From Anaerolineae bacterium (GTDB taxonomy: Bacteria; Chloroflexota; Anaerolineae; Aggregatilineales; Phototrophicaceae), in NCBI GenBank assembly GCA_017303635.1, contig JAFLCG010000012.1, forward strand, positions 124,001 to 188,000: a stretch of 64,000 nt of DNA, in the 5' to 3' direction. A program made the translations under genes and the position numbers. Below are positions 51,675 to 60,577 of the stretch, piece by piece. Each line of letters begins with the position of its first letter. The first letter of the stretch is position 1. Under the pieces are notes generated by a model, which did no database searches, was not told where the DNA came from, and was given only the letters and a program-made list of their open reading frames with translations.

Positions 51675-51977
51675 CTACGCCATTTCTGGCAGCCGTTCTC
51701 CTGCGTAGGCCAATACAATTTGTTGCCGCGGGATACCCGCCTGCACCAGCGCGTCGACAACGGGCTTGTCGGTCTGGTCGCGTTCAATGACGATGTGTTC
51801 CTGTTCAATGCGAACCAAAATAACCGTGTTGACAAAACGCTGTCCCTGAAAGGTTCCAATGCCCGTCAGGGTATAGGTGGTCTCATCAGGACTAATGGTC
51901 AGATAGATATGTCCGTTTGCTGCCGGTCCAGCATAGTATTCAAGTGTTTCGAGAAGGACTTGATTCAAGGTAGCCAT
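51675..51977 (-). CDS. xisI: XisI-family protein (fdxN element excision controlling factor type)
   Basis: 100 residues. LLETLEYYAGPAANGHIYLT, GQRFVNTVILVRIEQEHIVI and GIPRQQIVLAYAGE are the XisI pattern. XisI accompanies XisH; first described for fdxN-element excision in Anabaena, but most copies sit in non-element contexts. Overlaps xisH by 13 nt. Confidence 0.9.
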   Translation of the reverse strand: MATLNQVLLETLEYYAGPAANGHIYLTISPDETTYTLTGIGTFQGQRFVNTVILVRIEQEHIVIERDQTDKPVVDALVQAGIPRQQIVLAYAGERLPEMA

Positions 51978-52369
51978 TGGATGATTGCCTCCGTATCTGG
52001 ATCATATACGAGGACTTTGACACCATAATCCCGAATGATTTGCTGTCCAATTGTCTCGCTGACTATACCATTATAGGCTGCTTGAGGAATAGCCAGATAC
52101 AGCGGTTCCTTTACACCATTCAATTCAAGCGCAGTACGGTACAGATTGTATTTGCCCAACGCTTCCGCCAGAGCTTCGATCTGCGAGTCTTGCCCAAACC
52201 CCTTGATTTCAACCAAAACCGCAATTTCTTCGTCGATGCGGCTGGCACGCAGGTCAATGAACAAGGCACGTTCAGGCAGCATAATAGTTCGCGGATCATG
52301 CGTAATCAGCCAGCCATCTTTCTGCAGGGCGTTCTTGACAGCTTCATGATGATGATCTCTCGCAGGCAT
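51965..52369 (-). CDS. xisH: XisH-family protein (PD-(D/E)XK fold)
   Basis: 134 residues. MPARDHHHEAVKNALQKDGW, ERALFIDLRASRIDEEIAVL, VEIKGFGQDSQIEALAEALG and QYGVK-like IIRDYGVKVLVYD segment; the FIDLRA...VEIKGF pair is the PD-ExK nuclease core. Encoded 12 nt downstream of the permease gene, so xisH/xisI ride within the sugar operon. Confidence 0.92.
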   Translation of the reverse strand: MPARDHHHEAVKNALQKDGWLITHDPRTIMLPERALFIDLRASRIDEEIAVLVEIKGFGQDSQIEALAEALGKYNLYRTALELNGVKEPLYLAIPQAAYNGIVSETIGQQIIRDYGVKVLVYDPDTEAIIQWLP

Positions 52370-52381
52370 TGATGTAACTCT

Positions 52382-53239
52382 CTACTTCACCGCGCCGCTC
52401 GTCAACCCGCGGATCAACTGGCGAGAGAACAACACATACAGCACGATCACCGGCAGCGCCGCCAGCGAAAGCGAAGAGAGCACCGCGTTCCAGTCGCTGA
52501 CGAACTGACCGAGGAACTGCTGCGCCCCCAGCGTAATCGTCTTGTTGCGCTCCGAGGGGGCCAGGATCAGCGGGAACCACAGGTCATTCCAGATCGGGAT
52601 CATGTTGAAGACCATCACGGTACCAATCGCCGGACGGATCAGCGGCACAGTCATCCAGTAGATGCGGTACTCACTGGCTCCATCGACTCGCGCCGCGTCC
52701 TTCAGGTCACGCGGAATCTGCCGCATGAACTCGCTTAGCACGAATACCGCCAGCGGCAGACCCATCGCTGTGTAGACCAGAATCAGCGCGATGAGCGTAT
52801 CCACCAGACTCAGATCGACCACCAACCGCAGGATGCTGACCGTCCCTAGTCGGATTGGCACCATGATCCCCAGCGCCATATACAGCCCCAGCAGGCGATT
52901 GCCCGGGAATTGATATTCCGAGAGCGCGTGGGCCGCCATCGTCCCCGCGATGAAGATCAACAGCAGCGATACCACCGTGACGATCAGGCTGTTGAGGAAG
53001 TAACTCGGGAAGGCCGCCCGGCTGAGGACCGTCTCATATCCCACCAGACTGAAGCTCTCGGCATCCGGCAGATTGTACGGCGTTTTGAAGATCGCATTGC
53101 GTACCTTGAACGAGTTCATCACCACCAGCGCCACCGGGAACAGCGCGATGAGCGTATAGGCGATGAGTGCTACATGCGCCAGAGTCAGTTGCAGGGTTTG
53201 GCCGAGCGGTCGTGCAGATCGGTTCATAGAATTCATCAC
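52382..53239 (-). CDS. CUT1-type sugar ABC transporter permease (MalG-like)
   Basis: 285 residues, six helices. The EAA loop reads LKDAARVDGASEYRIYWMTV ahead of PLIRPAIG. VALVVMNSFKVRNAIFKTPY near the start is the MalG-type first loop. Forms the membrane pore with a MalF-like partner, here 54360-55277. No ATPase or solute-binding protein is in the window. Confidence 0.93.
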   Translation of the reverse strand: MMNSMNRSARPLGQTLQLTLAHVALIAYTLIALFPVALVVMNSFKVRNAIFKTPYNLPDAESFSLVGYETVLSRAAFPSYFLNSLIVTVVSLLLIFIAGTMAAHALSEYQFPGNRLLGLYMALGIMVPIRLGTVSILRLVVDLSLVDTLIALILVYTAMGLPLAVFVLSEFMRQIPRDLKDAARVDGASEYRIYWMTVPLIRPAIGTVMVFNMIPIWNDLWFPLILAPSERNKTITLGAQQFLGQFVSDWNAVLSSLSLAALPVIVLYVLFSRQLIRGLTSGAVK

Positions 53240-53246
53240 ATCATTT

Positions 53247-53362
53247 GTAGGGGCGCACGGCTGTGCGCCAGCGATCAGACAATTGCATCTACTCCGGTTT
53301 CCCTCGCCCTGCCGCGCCGTCTGCGGCGGACGGCAATGGAAGAGGGGCTAGGGGTGAGGGCC
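53247..53362. repeat. Composite repeat 3' of the methyltransferase gene
   Basis: GTAGGGGCGCACGGCTGTGC (from 53248), then CTCGCCCTGCCGCGCCGTCT, CGGCGGACGG and AGAGGGGCTAGGGGTGAGGG (to about 53361). It supplies the last residues (GPHP) and stop TAG of the methyltransferase. Confidence 0.7.
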
Positions 53363-54157
53363 GGGCCGCCACCGCACGGCCAAGACCGGCGGAATCTGCG
53401 GCACGCTCGACCACGACAGCAGGCGCGGCGGAATCTCGTCAATCGGCCTAAACCCGCGCTCATCGACTCCGTCCAGCACCAGCCCTGCAGCCACTGCTTC
53501 ATTCAGCAGCTCGCTCAGGGTGCGGTGATAATAGGTGTGTGGGGTGGGTTCCCCCGGCGCGCCCGCCCCTTTGACCGGAGGCACGTCCAGATACCGGCTG
53601 ATCTTGAGTCCCACCCGTTCGATCAATTGACCCGCCTCATCGCTCATTTCCGCATAAAATGTCGGCCCGTTCGAGTTGAACGCTGGGTGTGCGGTGGCGA
53701 TCACCAGCCGGCCCCCTGCGGTCAACAGCCGACGCGCCGCTCGGAACAGCGGCGCGATCACCGGCATATCCATCAGCGCCATCGTGCAGGTGATGGCGTT
53801 GAACACACCTTCTCCCAGTGCGACCAGCGCTGCCTCGTCGGTTGCGTCCACCACCTGATAGGCAATCGGTTCGCCACCGCTCTGACCCCGCGCCCGCGCT
53901 TTCTCGATCAGGGCGGCGCTGAAGTCGGTTGCGGTGACGCGTCCACCCAGCGCCGCCAGTCGTCGGGCGATCACGCCGTTGCCACAGGCAATGTCCAGCA
54001 CGCGCTCACCGGGTTGCAGCGCCAGCAGGTGCTCGACTGATGGACCGACAAAACAGCGATGAAAGCGGTTGCCCTCATCCCCGTGTAATTCGTCCCAGAA
54101 GGCCGCTTTCGCATCCCAGATCGCCCGTCCTTCCGCATTCAGTGCCTGTGCATCCAT
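53348..54157 (-). CDS. Class I AdoMet-dependent methyltransferase
   Basis: 269 residues. VLDIACGNGVIARRLAALGG is the AdoMet-binding motif I near residue 55, followed by VTATDFSAALIEKARARG, INAITC-type motif and LTAGGRLVIATAHPAF. Family covers many small-molecule methylations; substrate unknown. Placed between the two permease genes and flanked on both sides by composite repeats, so it looks like an inserted cassette. C-terminus is repeat-coded. Confidence 0.87.
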   Translation of the reverse strand: MDAQALNAEGRAIWDAKAAFWDELHGDEGNRFHRCFVGPSVEHLLALQPGERVLDIACGNGVIARRLAALGGRVTATDFSAALIEKARARGQSGGEPIAYQVVDATDEAALVALGEGVFNAITCTMALMDMPVIAPLFRAARRLLTAGGRLVIATAHPAFNSNGPTFYAEMSDEAGQLIERVGLKISRYLDVPPVKGAGAPGEPTPHTYYHRTLSELLNEAVAAGLVLDGVDERGFRPIDEIPPRLLSWSSVPQIPPVLAVRWRPGPHP

Positions 54158-54193
54158 CCTGAAATCATTCCCTCGTACATACGCATTGTTTTG

Positions 54194-54315
54194 TAGGGGC
54201 GCACGGCTGTGCGCCCGTCCGAAAGCCCCTCTCCAACGACCCGATTCCCGGATAACCTCGGCTTTCCAGCGGCGTAAGGGTCGCGCCGGAGAGGGGTTGG
54301 GGTGAGGCCTCTGTC
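54194..54315. repeat. Composite repeat 5' of the methyltransferase gene
   Basis: GTAGGGGCGCACGGCTGTGC (54194), CCCGATTCCCGGATAACCTC, TTTCCAGCGGCGTAAGGGTC and GGAGAGGGGTTGGGGTGAGG (to about 54307). Same build as 16701-16817. Confidence 0.7.
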
Positions 54316-54359
54316 TTTGCCGTCCTGCTGCAAAAAACCTACTTTTGTGAGGCCCCGGC

Positions 54360-55277
54360 TCACTCCGCCCGCAGCAGTCGCCGCTGGAAGATGAACAAAT
54401 ATAGCAGCACGCCTACCAGAATGATCATGAACATGACTCCGGCCACGGTCGCGCCCATCGTGGGGCTGCCGAGCTGCAACTGGAAGCCGAAGAAGGTGCG
54501 GTAGAACAGCGTCCCCAGCAGATCCGTCGAGAAATCCGGTGGAGCCAGCGCCCCCTGCATGGTATACACCAGGTCGAATGCGTTGAAGTTGCCCACAAAG
54601 GTCAGCACCGCCACGATGCCCACCGTCGGCAGGATCAGCGGGAACTTGATCTTCCAGAACACATCCCAGGCGGTTGCCCCATCCACCCGCGCCGCTTCGA
54701 TGATCTCATCGTTGATTCCAATCAGCGCTGCCAGGAACAGCATCATCGGCACGCCTACCCACTGCCACACCGAGACCAGCGAGATGATCGGCAGCGCCGT
54801 TTCCGGCAGCCCCAGCCACGGCCCCGGATTGATGCCCAGCGGCTCGAACAGGGTGCGCCCCCACAATGGACTCAGGATCAGCTTCCAGATGAAGCCGATC
54901 AGCACCACCGAGAGCACACTCGGCAGGAAGATCAGCGTGCGGTAGATGGCGCGGCCCCGGATGAACTGGGAACTGAGCAGGCTGGCGAGCAGCAGCGCCA
55001 GCGGATTTTGCACCAGCATATGCACGGCGAAGAACAGGAAATTATTCCGTAAGGCACCCTGCAAGCGTGGTGCCAGCAGATCATCCGTGAACAGGCGTTG
55101 ATAGTTGGCGAGGCCGACGAAGATCTCTTCGCGGGGGTTCTCCGGCGTCGGCGCGTACAGGCTCAACCGCAGTGAATCCACCAGCGGATAGATCATAAAT
55201 GCCGTGTAGATGAGGAGGGCAGGCGTCAGAAAGACGATGATATGCCACGGGAAGGCTTTGCGACTGGCGGACTTCAT
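54360..55277 (-). CDS. CUT1-type sugar ABC transporter permease (MalF-like)
   Basis: 305 residues, six helices. FLTPALLIYTAFMIYPLVDS start, EAA loop IIEAARVDGATAWDVFWKIK ahead of FPLILPTVG, C-terminal LLYLFIFQRRLLRAE. Pairs with 52382-53239. The separation of the two permeases by a methyltransferase and repeats is unusual. Confidence 0.93.
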   Translation of the reverse strand: MKSASRKAFPWHIIVFLTPALLIYTAFMIYPLVDSLRLSLYAPTPENPREEIFVGLANYQRLFTDDLLAPRLQGALRNNFLFFAVHMLVQNPLALLLASLLSSQFIRGRAIYRTLIFLPSVLSVVLIGFIWKLILSPLWGRTLFEPLGINPGPWLGLPETALPIISLVSVWQWVGVPMMLFLAALIGINDEIIEAARVDGATAWDVFWKIKFPLILPTVGIVAVLTFVGNFNAFDLVYTMQGALAPPDFSTDLLGTLFYRTFFGFQLQLGSPTMGATVAGVMFMIILVGVLLYLFIFQRRLLRAE

Positions 55278-55393
55278 AGGCAGGTTCCTCGGCGGCGCGT
55301 CTGTGCTGACCGAGTGTACCGTGAATCTCTAGCGGCGCAATCTGGCCTGAAAGGACAGGTTTGTGCGGAGTGTGGAATGAAAAGGTGAGGTAG

Positions 55394-55420
55394 TAGGGAC
55401 TCGCAACGGCGCGTCCGCTC
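55394..55420. repeat. GTAGGGACTCGCAACGGCGC palindrome
   Basis: GTAGGGACTCGCAACGGCGC followed by GTCCGCTC; sibling of the copy inside glycosyltransferase 1. Confidence 0.6.
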
Positions 55421-55437
55421 ATGGCTCCCGAACAAAC

Positions 55438-56406
55438 CTACTGAGAAACGGATACAGGCGCTGGGGAGGCATCCAGCAGTTGGAAATCCCACGAGTATTG
55501 GTGGATTAGCCCACTTAACGTGGTAATTTCAACCGAAAGTTGATGTGGGCCGACCTCTAATCTGGGTTCAAAGCAATAATATTCAGGGGCGTTGCCGTGA
55601 TGCAATTCGACATTGTTATGATTACTGTCGCGGATCGACAATAAGCGGTTTTCGGAAACGATTGCAGAGAAAGCCAGATTCCCATCAAACAGGACTTTAA
55701 GCGTTCCGCCCTCCAAATCTTGCCACTGGTCACGCGAGTAGCGTGAATAAAGACCGACCCCGTAACAAATCTCGCCGAAGGGCAGTGAATATCCACCGTT
55801 TTCAGCCTGTAAGCCCAGTAACATTGCGGGAAACTCTGGAAAAGGCTGTACCGTAGGTGGATAAACGGGTTCACAAACCTGACAAGTAAAAAAGAGATGA
55901 ATACGAGCTACATATGCGCTCGCATTAGAACGATCAACTCGAACCTGAAGTCTATGGCCCGGACGGTCGGTTTGGCAGCGATTGCCAGCAATCGTGTTGG
56001 GAGTATTGAGCGAATAAGAGTAATAGGGGAACTGTTCAACACTGATGCGATGAGCAAAAGTGAAGGGTTCGCCTCGATCAATCGTATTGAAAGGATCATA
56101 GCCTGAGAAAAAAACATTGTCACACAAATTGCCCATAAATGTATTCATGCCACTGGAAGATGCACTAAAGGTCAGTTCCAAATAGCCACCCCGTCCTTGA
56201 TGGCCTTCAAAATGAAGGTCTTGTGCATCTGATGGGAATTGCACGCCAAGAACTTGCTCAATGCTTGTGACATTCCACTCCCGTCCGTTCCAATTTCTCA
56301 ATATGTATCCCGCCCTCTGTATGCTGGTCAGGATGACTGCGATAATCACGCCTGTGACTGCCAATGTAAGTACGAACCGTGAATGGGTCTCCAACCATCG
56401 GATCAT
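55438..56406 (-). CDS. Membrane-anchored protein, paralog of 10966-11991
   Basis: 322 residues from ATG 56406 (GAGGTGG 7 nt ahead; ATG 56460 open). One N-terminal helix (FVLTLAVTGVIIAVILTSIQ), then an outside domain with LTFSASSSG, LCDNVFFSGYDPFNTI and GNRCQTD, matching the 11 kb paralog. Four to six Cys, including CQVC, suggest disulfides. AT-rich relative to neighbours. No known family. Confidence 0.7.
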   Translation of the reverse strand: MIRWLETHSRFVLTLAVTGVIIAVILTSIQRAGYILRNWNGREWNVTSIEQVLGVQFPSDAQDLHFEGHQGRGGYLELTFSASSSGMNTFMGNLCDNVFFSGYDPFNTIDRGEPFTFAHRISVEQFPYYSYSLNTPNTIAGNRCQTDRPGHRLQVRVDRSNASAYVARIHLFFTCQVCEPVYPPTVQPFPEFPAMLLGLQAENGGYSLPFGEICYGVGLYSRYSRDQWQDLEGGTLKVLFDGNLAFSAIVSENRLLSIRDSNHNNVELHHGNAPEYYCFEPRLEVGPHQLSVEITTLSGLIHQYSWDFQLLDASPAPVSVSQ

Positions 56407-56510
56407 GTTGCGCCACCTCAAAAGCTGAATGCCTGACAATGAGATAGTCGGCAGAGCCATCTGCGGCAGTTCAGTACCCTAATAATCCGCCTCCCTCGCT
56501 CCCTCAAAAT

Positions 56511-56526
56511 CGAAACAAATGTTCCG
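56511..56526. promoter_or_regulatory. LexA-box-like palindrome, copy 3
   Basis: CGAAACAAATGTTCCG. The following text (ATGCTACACT, then CCCATGACC) parallels the arrangement at 8850-8900. Possible operator-promoter without an intact gene. Confidence 0.4.
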
Positions 56527-56589
56527 AATCGCGACCCCATTTCATGCTACACTGATCCCATGACCACGCATGAACGCATCACCCCGCAC

Positions 56590-56830
56590 CGCATGGCCTG
56601 TCTTCACTGTGACTGTGAACTGTCCACTGTGAACTTCTTCATAGCGGCTCCCTCCCGCCTTCCCACCAGCCAAGCGTCAAGCTTGGCGGGCGGTGGCAGC
56701 CTCCCGGCTTCCCGCTGTCAACGCCGCAATGTGGTGACTGCTCCCGGCCTTCCCGCCGTCAAGCTTGGCGCTCATGACGCCAATGAGCGCCAACTTCCCG
56801 TGTTCCCGCCGAGGAGGTTGGCGGCTGCTT
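56590..56830. repeat. Repeat block shared with 9.1-9.26 kb
   Basis: GTGAACTGTCCACTGTGAAC at 56614-56633, then CGGTGGCAGCCTCCCGGCTT, CAACGCCGCAATG, CTCCCGGCCTTCCCGCCGTC and CTTCCCGTGTTCCCGCCGAG. Words and order match 9105-9260. The 3' part overlaps the HTH fragment. Confidence 0.65.
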
Positions 56831-57095
56831 CGTCAGGGATGACAAGCCGGGTCAGGCCGTCGGTTCCGGCACTTTGGAGTCCAGCCAGTCGAGGATCGTC
56901 TCGGTCAATGGGTCGCGCAGGCGGGCAGCGGTCGTAGTGCGGCTTCAGGTCACCTTCTTGCGTAAATCGCGCCCAGATCCGCCTCGTCGCGGCATAACTC
57001 ACCTTCAGCTCGCGTGCTATCTGTCGGAAGGTTTCACCGTGTTGATGGCGACGAACAATTTCTTCGCGCATGGACAGTGGGAGTGCCGCAGGCAT
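56772..57095 (-). pseudogene. Helix-turn-helix transposase N-terminal fragment fused to repeat
   Basis: The first ~60 residues (ALPLSMREEIVRRHQHGETF, RQIARELKVSYAATRRIWAR) are a helix-turn-helix of the type starting IS630-like and related transposases. After about residue 65 the frame runs into non-transposase text, ending in repeat sequence (LLGGNTGSWRSLAS). No DDE domain follows. Probably a remnant; a stand-alone small DNA-binding protein is possible. Confidence 0.6.
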
Positions 57096-57186
57096 TTTGA
57101 ATTACCCTCTTACGCCAACCTGTTGACGCCAACTATAGCGCTATCCCTACGTCGCGTGACAAACGGCGCGTCCGCCGACTATAGGG

Positions 57187-57366
57187 TTATCTAGTATTCT
57201 CTCGAATTGCAATGCCCATAACGAATGCTGCAAACCCAATGAAGCAAGCCCCAGCCCATCCCGCTTTCAGAGCCTGAGATCCATATGTCAATATAAGGAA
57301 TATAAGCGTTAATCCTGTGAGGATCAGAGTTGCTTTTGTTCGTCCTATCTTTAGAAGATGGTTCAC
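57187..57366 (-). CDS. Possible 59-residue membrane peptide
   Basis: From GTG 57366: VNHLLKIGRTKATLILTGLT, then LIFLILTYGSQALKAG and CFIGFAAFVMGIAIREN. Two hydrophobic segments, AT-rich DNA. No ribosome site of note; no family. The rest of 57096-57527 shows a GTCGCGTGACAAACGGCGCG repeat (57152-57171) and otherwise nothing identified. Confidence 0.35.
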   Translation of the reverse strand: MNHLLKIGRTKATLILTGLTLIFLILTYGSQALKAGWAGACFIGFAAFVMGIAIRENTR

Positions 57367-57527
57367 TGATTGGTTCTCAATACCCTGATCTGATCAAAGA
57401 ATGCTTGGTACGTCAACCAAAGTGTCTATCGTATAATTTTTAAAGCGAATGTAGAAAATTGGCAGCATGATAGTCCGTCTCCCCCTCTCCTGCGAACAAA
57501 ACGAACGCAGAAGAGGGGACAGTAAGG

Positions 57528-58538
57528 TTACTTCTCCGATTTGCCACTCAGACGCTTGCCGACCCAACCACCGAACAGGTTGCCCATCAGGCCACCTTCG
57601 GGCAGCGGCGGGGCTTTTTCAGTATCGTCCCATTTGCCATTCTGCCGCTTTCCCAACCAGACTTCATACCCCTGGGCTGCATCCACCAACGCCGCCTCCA
57701 GCGCGGATTTATCCCCGCCCTTGAGGGCTGCCCGCAGGCCGCCCAAGGTGCCGAGCAGCGCATCCAGTTGCAGCACAACCGCCGCTCGGTTTTGGTAGAG
57801 GCTGTCCCGCAGATCGTCCGGGTGAGTATCCAGCAGGTGATGGGTCAGCCGCCCGAAGCTAGGGTTGGTCACGCGCCCACTGTCCACCCAGCCCGGCGAC
57901 TTCATCAACGTGTAGAAAGCGGCCAATCCCAGCAGCGCGGGCAATCCCTCGGTCGCCGCAGCCATGCCGTCGTATTCGGCAGGGTCGGCAAAGTGTGGGG
58001 TCGCACCGAGCAGCGTCGATAGGTCGGAAGCTAACTGCACCGCATCCGGCGCAGCCGCGCGACCGGGCATCAGCAGCATGGTCCCTTTCTCGAACAAATC
58101 CGGGGCGGCATGGAGAGTATCATCCGCTCCATCGAACAGGTAAGCCGGGTTGAGGATCGGCGCGATGCCAACCAGGTGCACCCCTTCTCGCAGATGCTCG
58201 CCGGCCCAGGCCAGCGATGGCATTTTGAGCGGTGCGGCATCCAGCACCACCGTGCCGGGGCGCAGGTCTCGCCCGATCTCCCGGTAGGCGGCGGGCAGGT
58301 CGGCATAGGGGAGTGTCAGCACCACAATGTCCTGATCGCGGGCGGCTGCGAACAAATCTCGCCCGGGACGGTCCACGCCCATTTTCTCGGCGTCCTCACG
58401 GATGCCGGGGCGCAGGTCCGCTGCGCTGATAGTGAATTGATGGATCGCGTCTTTACGGGCGTTGTAGCGTTTGAGCGCCAGCGCCAGCGAGGCTCCGATG
58501 CGCCCCAGTCCGAGGATACCAATAGATACGTTTGCCAT
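57528..58538 (-). CDS. NAD(P)-binding dehydrogenase of the prephenate dehydrogenase-like family
   Basis: 336 residues. Rossmann start VSIGILGLGRIGASLALALK, DIVVLTLPYADLPAAYREIG, TVVLDAAPLKMPSLAWAGEH and a helical C-terminal domain (LPALLGLAAFYTLMKSPGWV). The build is that of prephenate/arogenate dehydrogenase or F420-NADP reductase-like proteins, but the catalytic His of prephenate dehydrogenases is not clear, so the substrate is open. Confidence 0.75.
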   Translation of the reverse strand: MANVSIGILGLGRIGASLALALKRYNARKDAIHQFTISAADLRPGIREDAEKMGVDRPGRDLFAAARDQDIVVLTLPYADLPAAYREIGRDLRPGTVVLDAAPLKMPSLAWAGEHLREGVHLVGIAPILNPAYLFDGADDTLHAAPDLFEKGTMLLMPGRAAAPDAVQLASDLSTLLGATPHFADPAEYDGMAAATEGLPALLGLAAFYTLMKSPGWVDSGRVTNPSFGRLTHHLLDTHPDDLRDSLYQNRAAVVLQLDALLGTLGGLRAALKGGDKSALEAALVDAAQGYEVWLGKRQNGKWDDTEKAPPLPEGGLMGNLFGGWVGKRLSGKSEK

Positions 58539-58776
58539 GAGTTTAGCCTTGAGCGATCAGCGGTCAGGCTGGAAGCCGACCGCACCGTTTCGTGTAATGA
58601 TAACCCATGAGACCGTATTCGGTTCAGCGGATACACCTTTTTATGCATAGATATGCAAGGCTGATGAGGCCAATGGTAGCCTGAGTGCATATGGTTGACG
58701 GGCGGGTGATGAGTGCGTAGACTCCCACTCATCCGCAAGCGGGCGCCCCACGGGCACCCCACCGAAAGCCTGCATC

Positions 58777-59358
58777 ATGACTGCCGAAACACCCACTCCC
58801 TCAGGCCCACATCCACAGGTCATCCGCCAATATCGTCGCTTGAACACGGACGCTGACCGGCAAGCGCTCATCGCGGATATTCGTCAGGTACGCAGAGACG
58901 TACGCCGAGTATTCGAGCTGGTGCCCAAAGACCGCTGGTACGAGCCACGCTATCACGGTTGGTCCCCAGCAGCGATGCTCGGTCATCTGGAACTGATGGA
59001 CGGGGTGCTGATGCGGATGGTTGGTTCAGCCGCCAGCGGTTTCCGCTGGTCGGTCTCGACCGGGATGCTGCATCAGATGAACGGGATCATGGCCGGGATT
59101 TTCCGGCGGCGGTTGGTTGAAACCACGCTGGCCGGTTTGGATCGTGGCGAGCAACAGGTGATTGACTTCATCCAGAAGATGTCACCGGAACGCTACGACC
59201 GGCTGGTGTATGACCCGGCGCTGGGAGTCTTCCTGACCATTGAGCAGGCGCTGCAGGAGTTCTTCCTGGAGCACTGGCGCGAACATCTGGCAACCATGCG
59301 GGCGGTTGATGATCGCGGTGGTTATGAGCCGAATGCGCGACGGGATGAGGTGATATAA
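58777..59358 (+). CDS. DinB-superfamily protein
   Basis: 193 residues. ADIRQVRRDVRRVFELVPKD, WSPAAMLGHLELMDGVLMRM and EHWREHLATMRAVDD with His residues in GHLE and EHWREH that fit the DinB metal site. Family includes thiol-dependent transferases; role unknown. Not in an operon. Confidence 0.75.
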   Translation: MTAETPTPSGPHPQVIRQYRRLNTDADRQALIADIRQVRRDVRRVFELVPKDRWYEPRYHGWSPAAMLGHLELMDGVLMRMVGSAASGFRWSVSTGMLHQMNGIMAGIFRRRLVETTLAGLDRGEQQVIDFIQKMSPERYDRLVYDPALGVFLTIEQALQEFFLEHWREHLATMRAVDDRGGYEPNARRDEVI

Positions 59359-59361
59359 GTC

Positions 59362-59402
59362 ACCCCTCTCCCAGCCGCTCGCTACGCTCGCAGGAGAGGG
59401 GA
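59362..59402. repeat. CTCTCCC...AGGAGAGGGG hairpin repeat
   Basis: ACCCCTCTCCCAGCCGCTCG then CTACGCTCGCAGGAGAGGGG; likely also a bidirectional terminator between the convergent genes at 59358 and 59414. Confidence 0.6.
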
Positions 59403-59413
59403 TGCGAGAGTGC

Positions 59414-60499
59414 CTATACCCGGTCAAAGAGGCCGGGGGGCAGTGTATTTTGTAGCCATCCGACCAGAGTCAAGCTCAGAGCCGCAAAGGCCAGGACGAT
59501 AATGACGCCGATCCCCAACAAGGCCAGCATATTGAGAAAGTCCTGGCTGTTCAGGCCACTGCCCTGCATCGGCGAGGGCAAGTGACGCGGGCGGGCATCC
59601 GGTGAACCAAGGGCATCGAGAGCGGCATCCAGCCCTTCAGTGCGGGTGCGCGTGTCGTAGTAGAAGAGGGTTGAGGCAATTGGCCCCAGCGGCAAGATGA
59701 GGATGCTGGTCACGCCCGAAAGAATCAAACTGAAAGCAGATTGCCCCAGCCCGCTCGCCAAACCTGGCGACACTGCCCCGGTTGTGAACGCGGCTGAAAT
59801 GGTCGGCCAACTGAGGATCAACTGCGGCAGTTGAATGAGGAAGGTCACGACACCGACGAGAAAGAATAACCCGATTGCCGTCCAGAACCGGGATTTCCCC
59901 AGTATCCAAGCGCGGCTGAGCGCGGCGGCGAAATCAATGCGTTCCAGCATCAGCACTGGTGCGATGACAGAGCCAATGCACATGAACAGATAGATCAGCG
60001 GAACCATGAGGATGAATAAGGGGAAACAAACCGCGCCCAGGATCGACACGCCGATCACCGTAATCACCGCGATCACGATGAGGATGAAGTAGCCCCCGGC
60101 CAGGCTGCCCACTCGCTCGGACGCGCCGATGAATACCTCACGCAAATCCAGGCCCCGATTGCCCAGCAGATACTCCGACGTAAGGAAGGTGATCGGCCCA
60201 TAGGTCAGCACAAACTGGAGAAGACTCAGGATTGGCGTGACAATGAAAGACGCAATCAACAACGGCACCCAACTCTGACCTGCCGGGAAGGTGTTGATCG
60301 AACCCACCGACCCAACCGTATTGAGGACGTTAAACCCGGCGATGCCATTTACGAACACACCAATCGCCATGAACAGCAGCGTAATCCCCACGCTGATCGC
60401 GAGCAGCAGTGCGACCTTATCCAGATAGATGCGAAAGATCAGGCGCAGCATTTCGCTGATGGTAAAAGAGAGGCGGCGGGGTTCTGCGGTGAAATTCAT
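59414..60499 (-). CDS. Multi-pass membrane protein, glycerophosphodiesterase membrane-domain-like
   Basis: 361 residues from ATG 60499 (AAGGAA 8 nt ahead). About six to seven helices: KVALLLAISVGITLLFMAIG, SFIVTPILSLLQFVLTYGPI, YFILIVIAVITVIGVSILGA, SRFWTAIGLFFLVGVVTFLI, DFLNMLALLGIGVIIVLAF. The ALSRAWILGKSRFWTAIGL pattern is typical of membrane domains annotated as glycerophosphoryl diester phosphodiesterase membrane regions (DUF7544/DUF975-like). No enzymatic domain. Confidence 0.7.
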   Translation of the reverse strand: MNFTAEPRRLSFTISEMLRLIFRIYLDKVALLLAISVGITLLFMAIGVFVNGIAGFNVLNTVGSVGSINTFPAGQSWVPLLIASFIVTPILSLLQFVLTYGPITFLTSEYLLGNRGLDLREVFIGASERVGSLAGGYFILIVIAVITVIGVSILGAVCFPLFILMVPLIYLFMCIGSVIAPVLMLERIDFAAALSRAWILGKSRFWTAIGLFFLVGVVTFLIQLPQLILSWPTISAAFTTGAVSPGLASGLGQSAFSLILSGVTSILILPLGPIASTLFYYDTRTRTEGLDAALDALGSPDARPRHLPSPMQGSGLNSQDFLNMLALLGIGVIIVLAFAALSLTLVGWLQNTLPPGLFDRV

Positions 60500-60577
60500 C
60501 GGGCTATTCCTTGAAGTGTGACTGTTGTGCAATCATGCATTCATTATAGCTTGATTATGATTGCCTGCCCCATGACA

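Noticed and set aside
56560..56937. Plus-strand frame after the third LexA-like box
   Set aside because: It runs through the shared repeat block and the HTH fragment and shows no protein family features.
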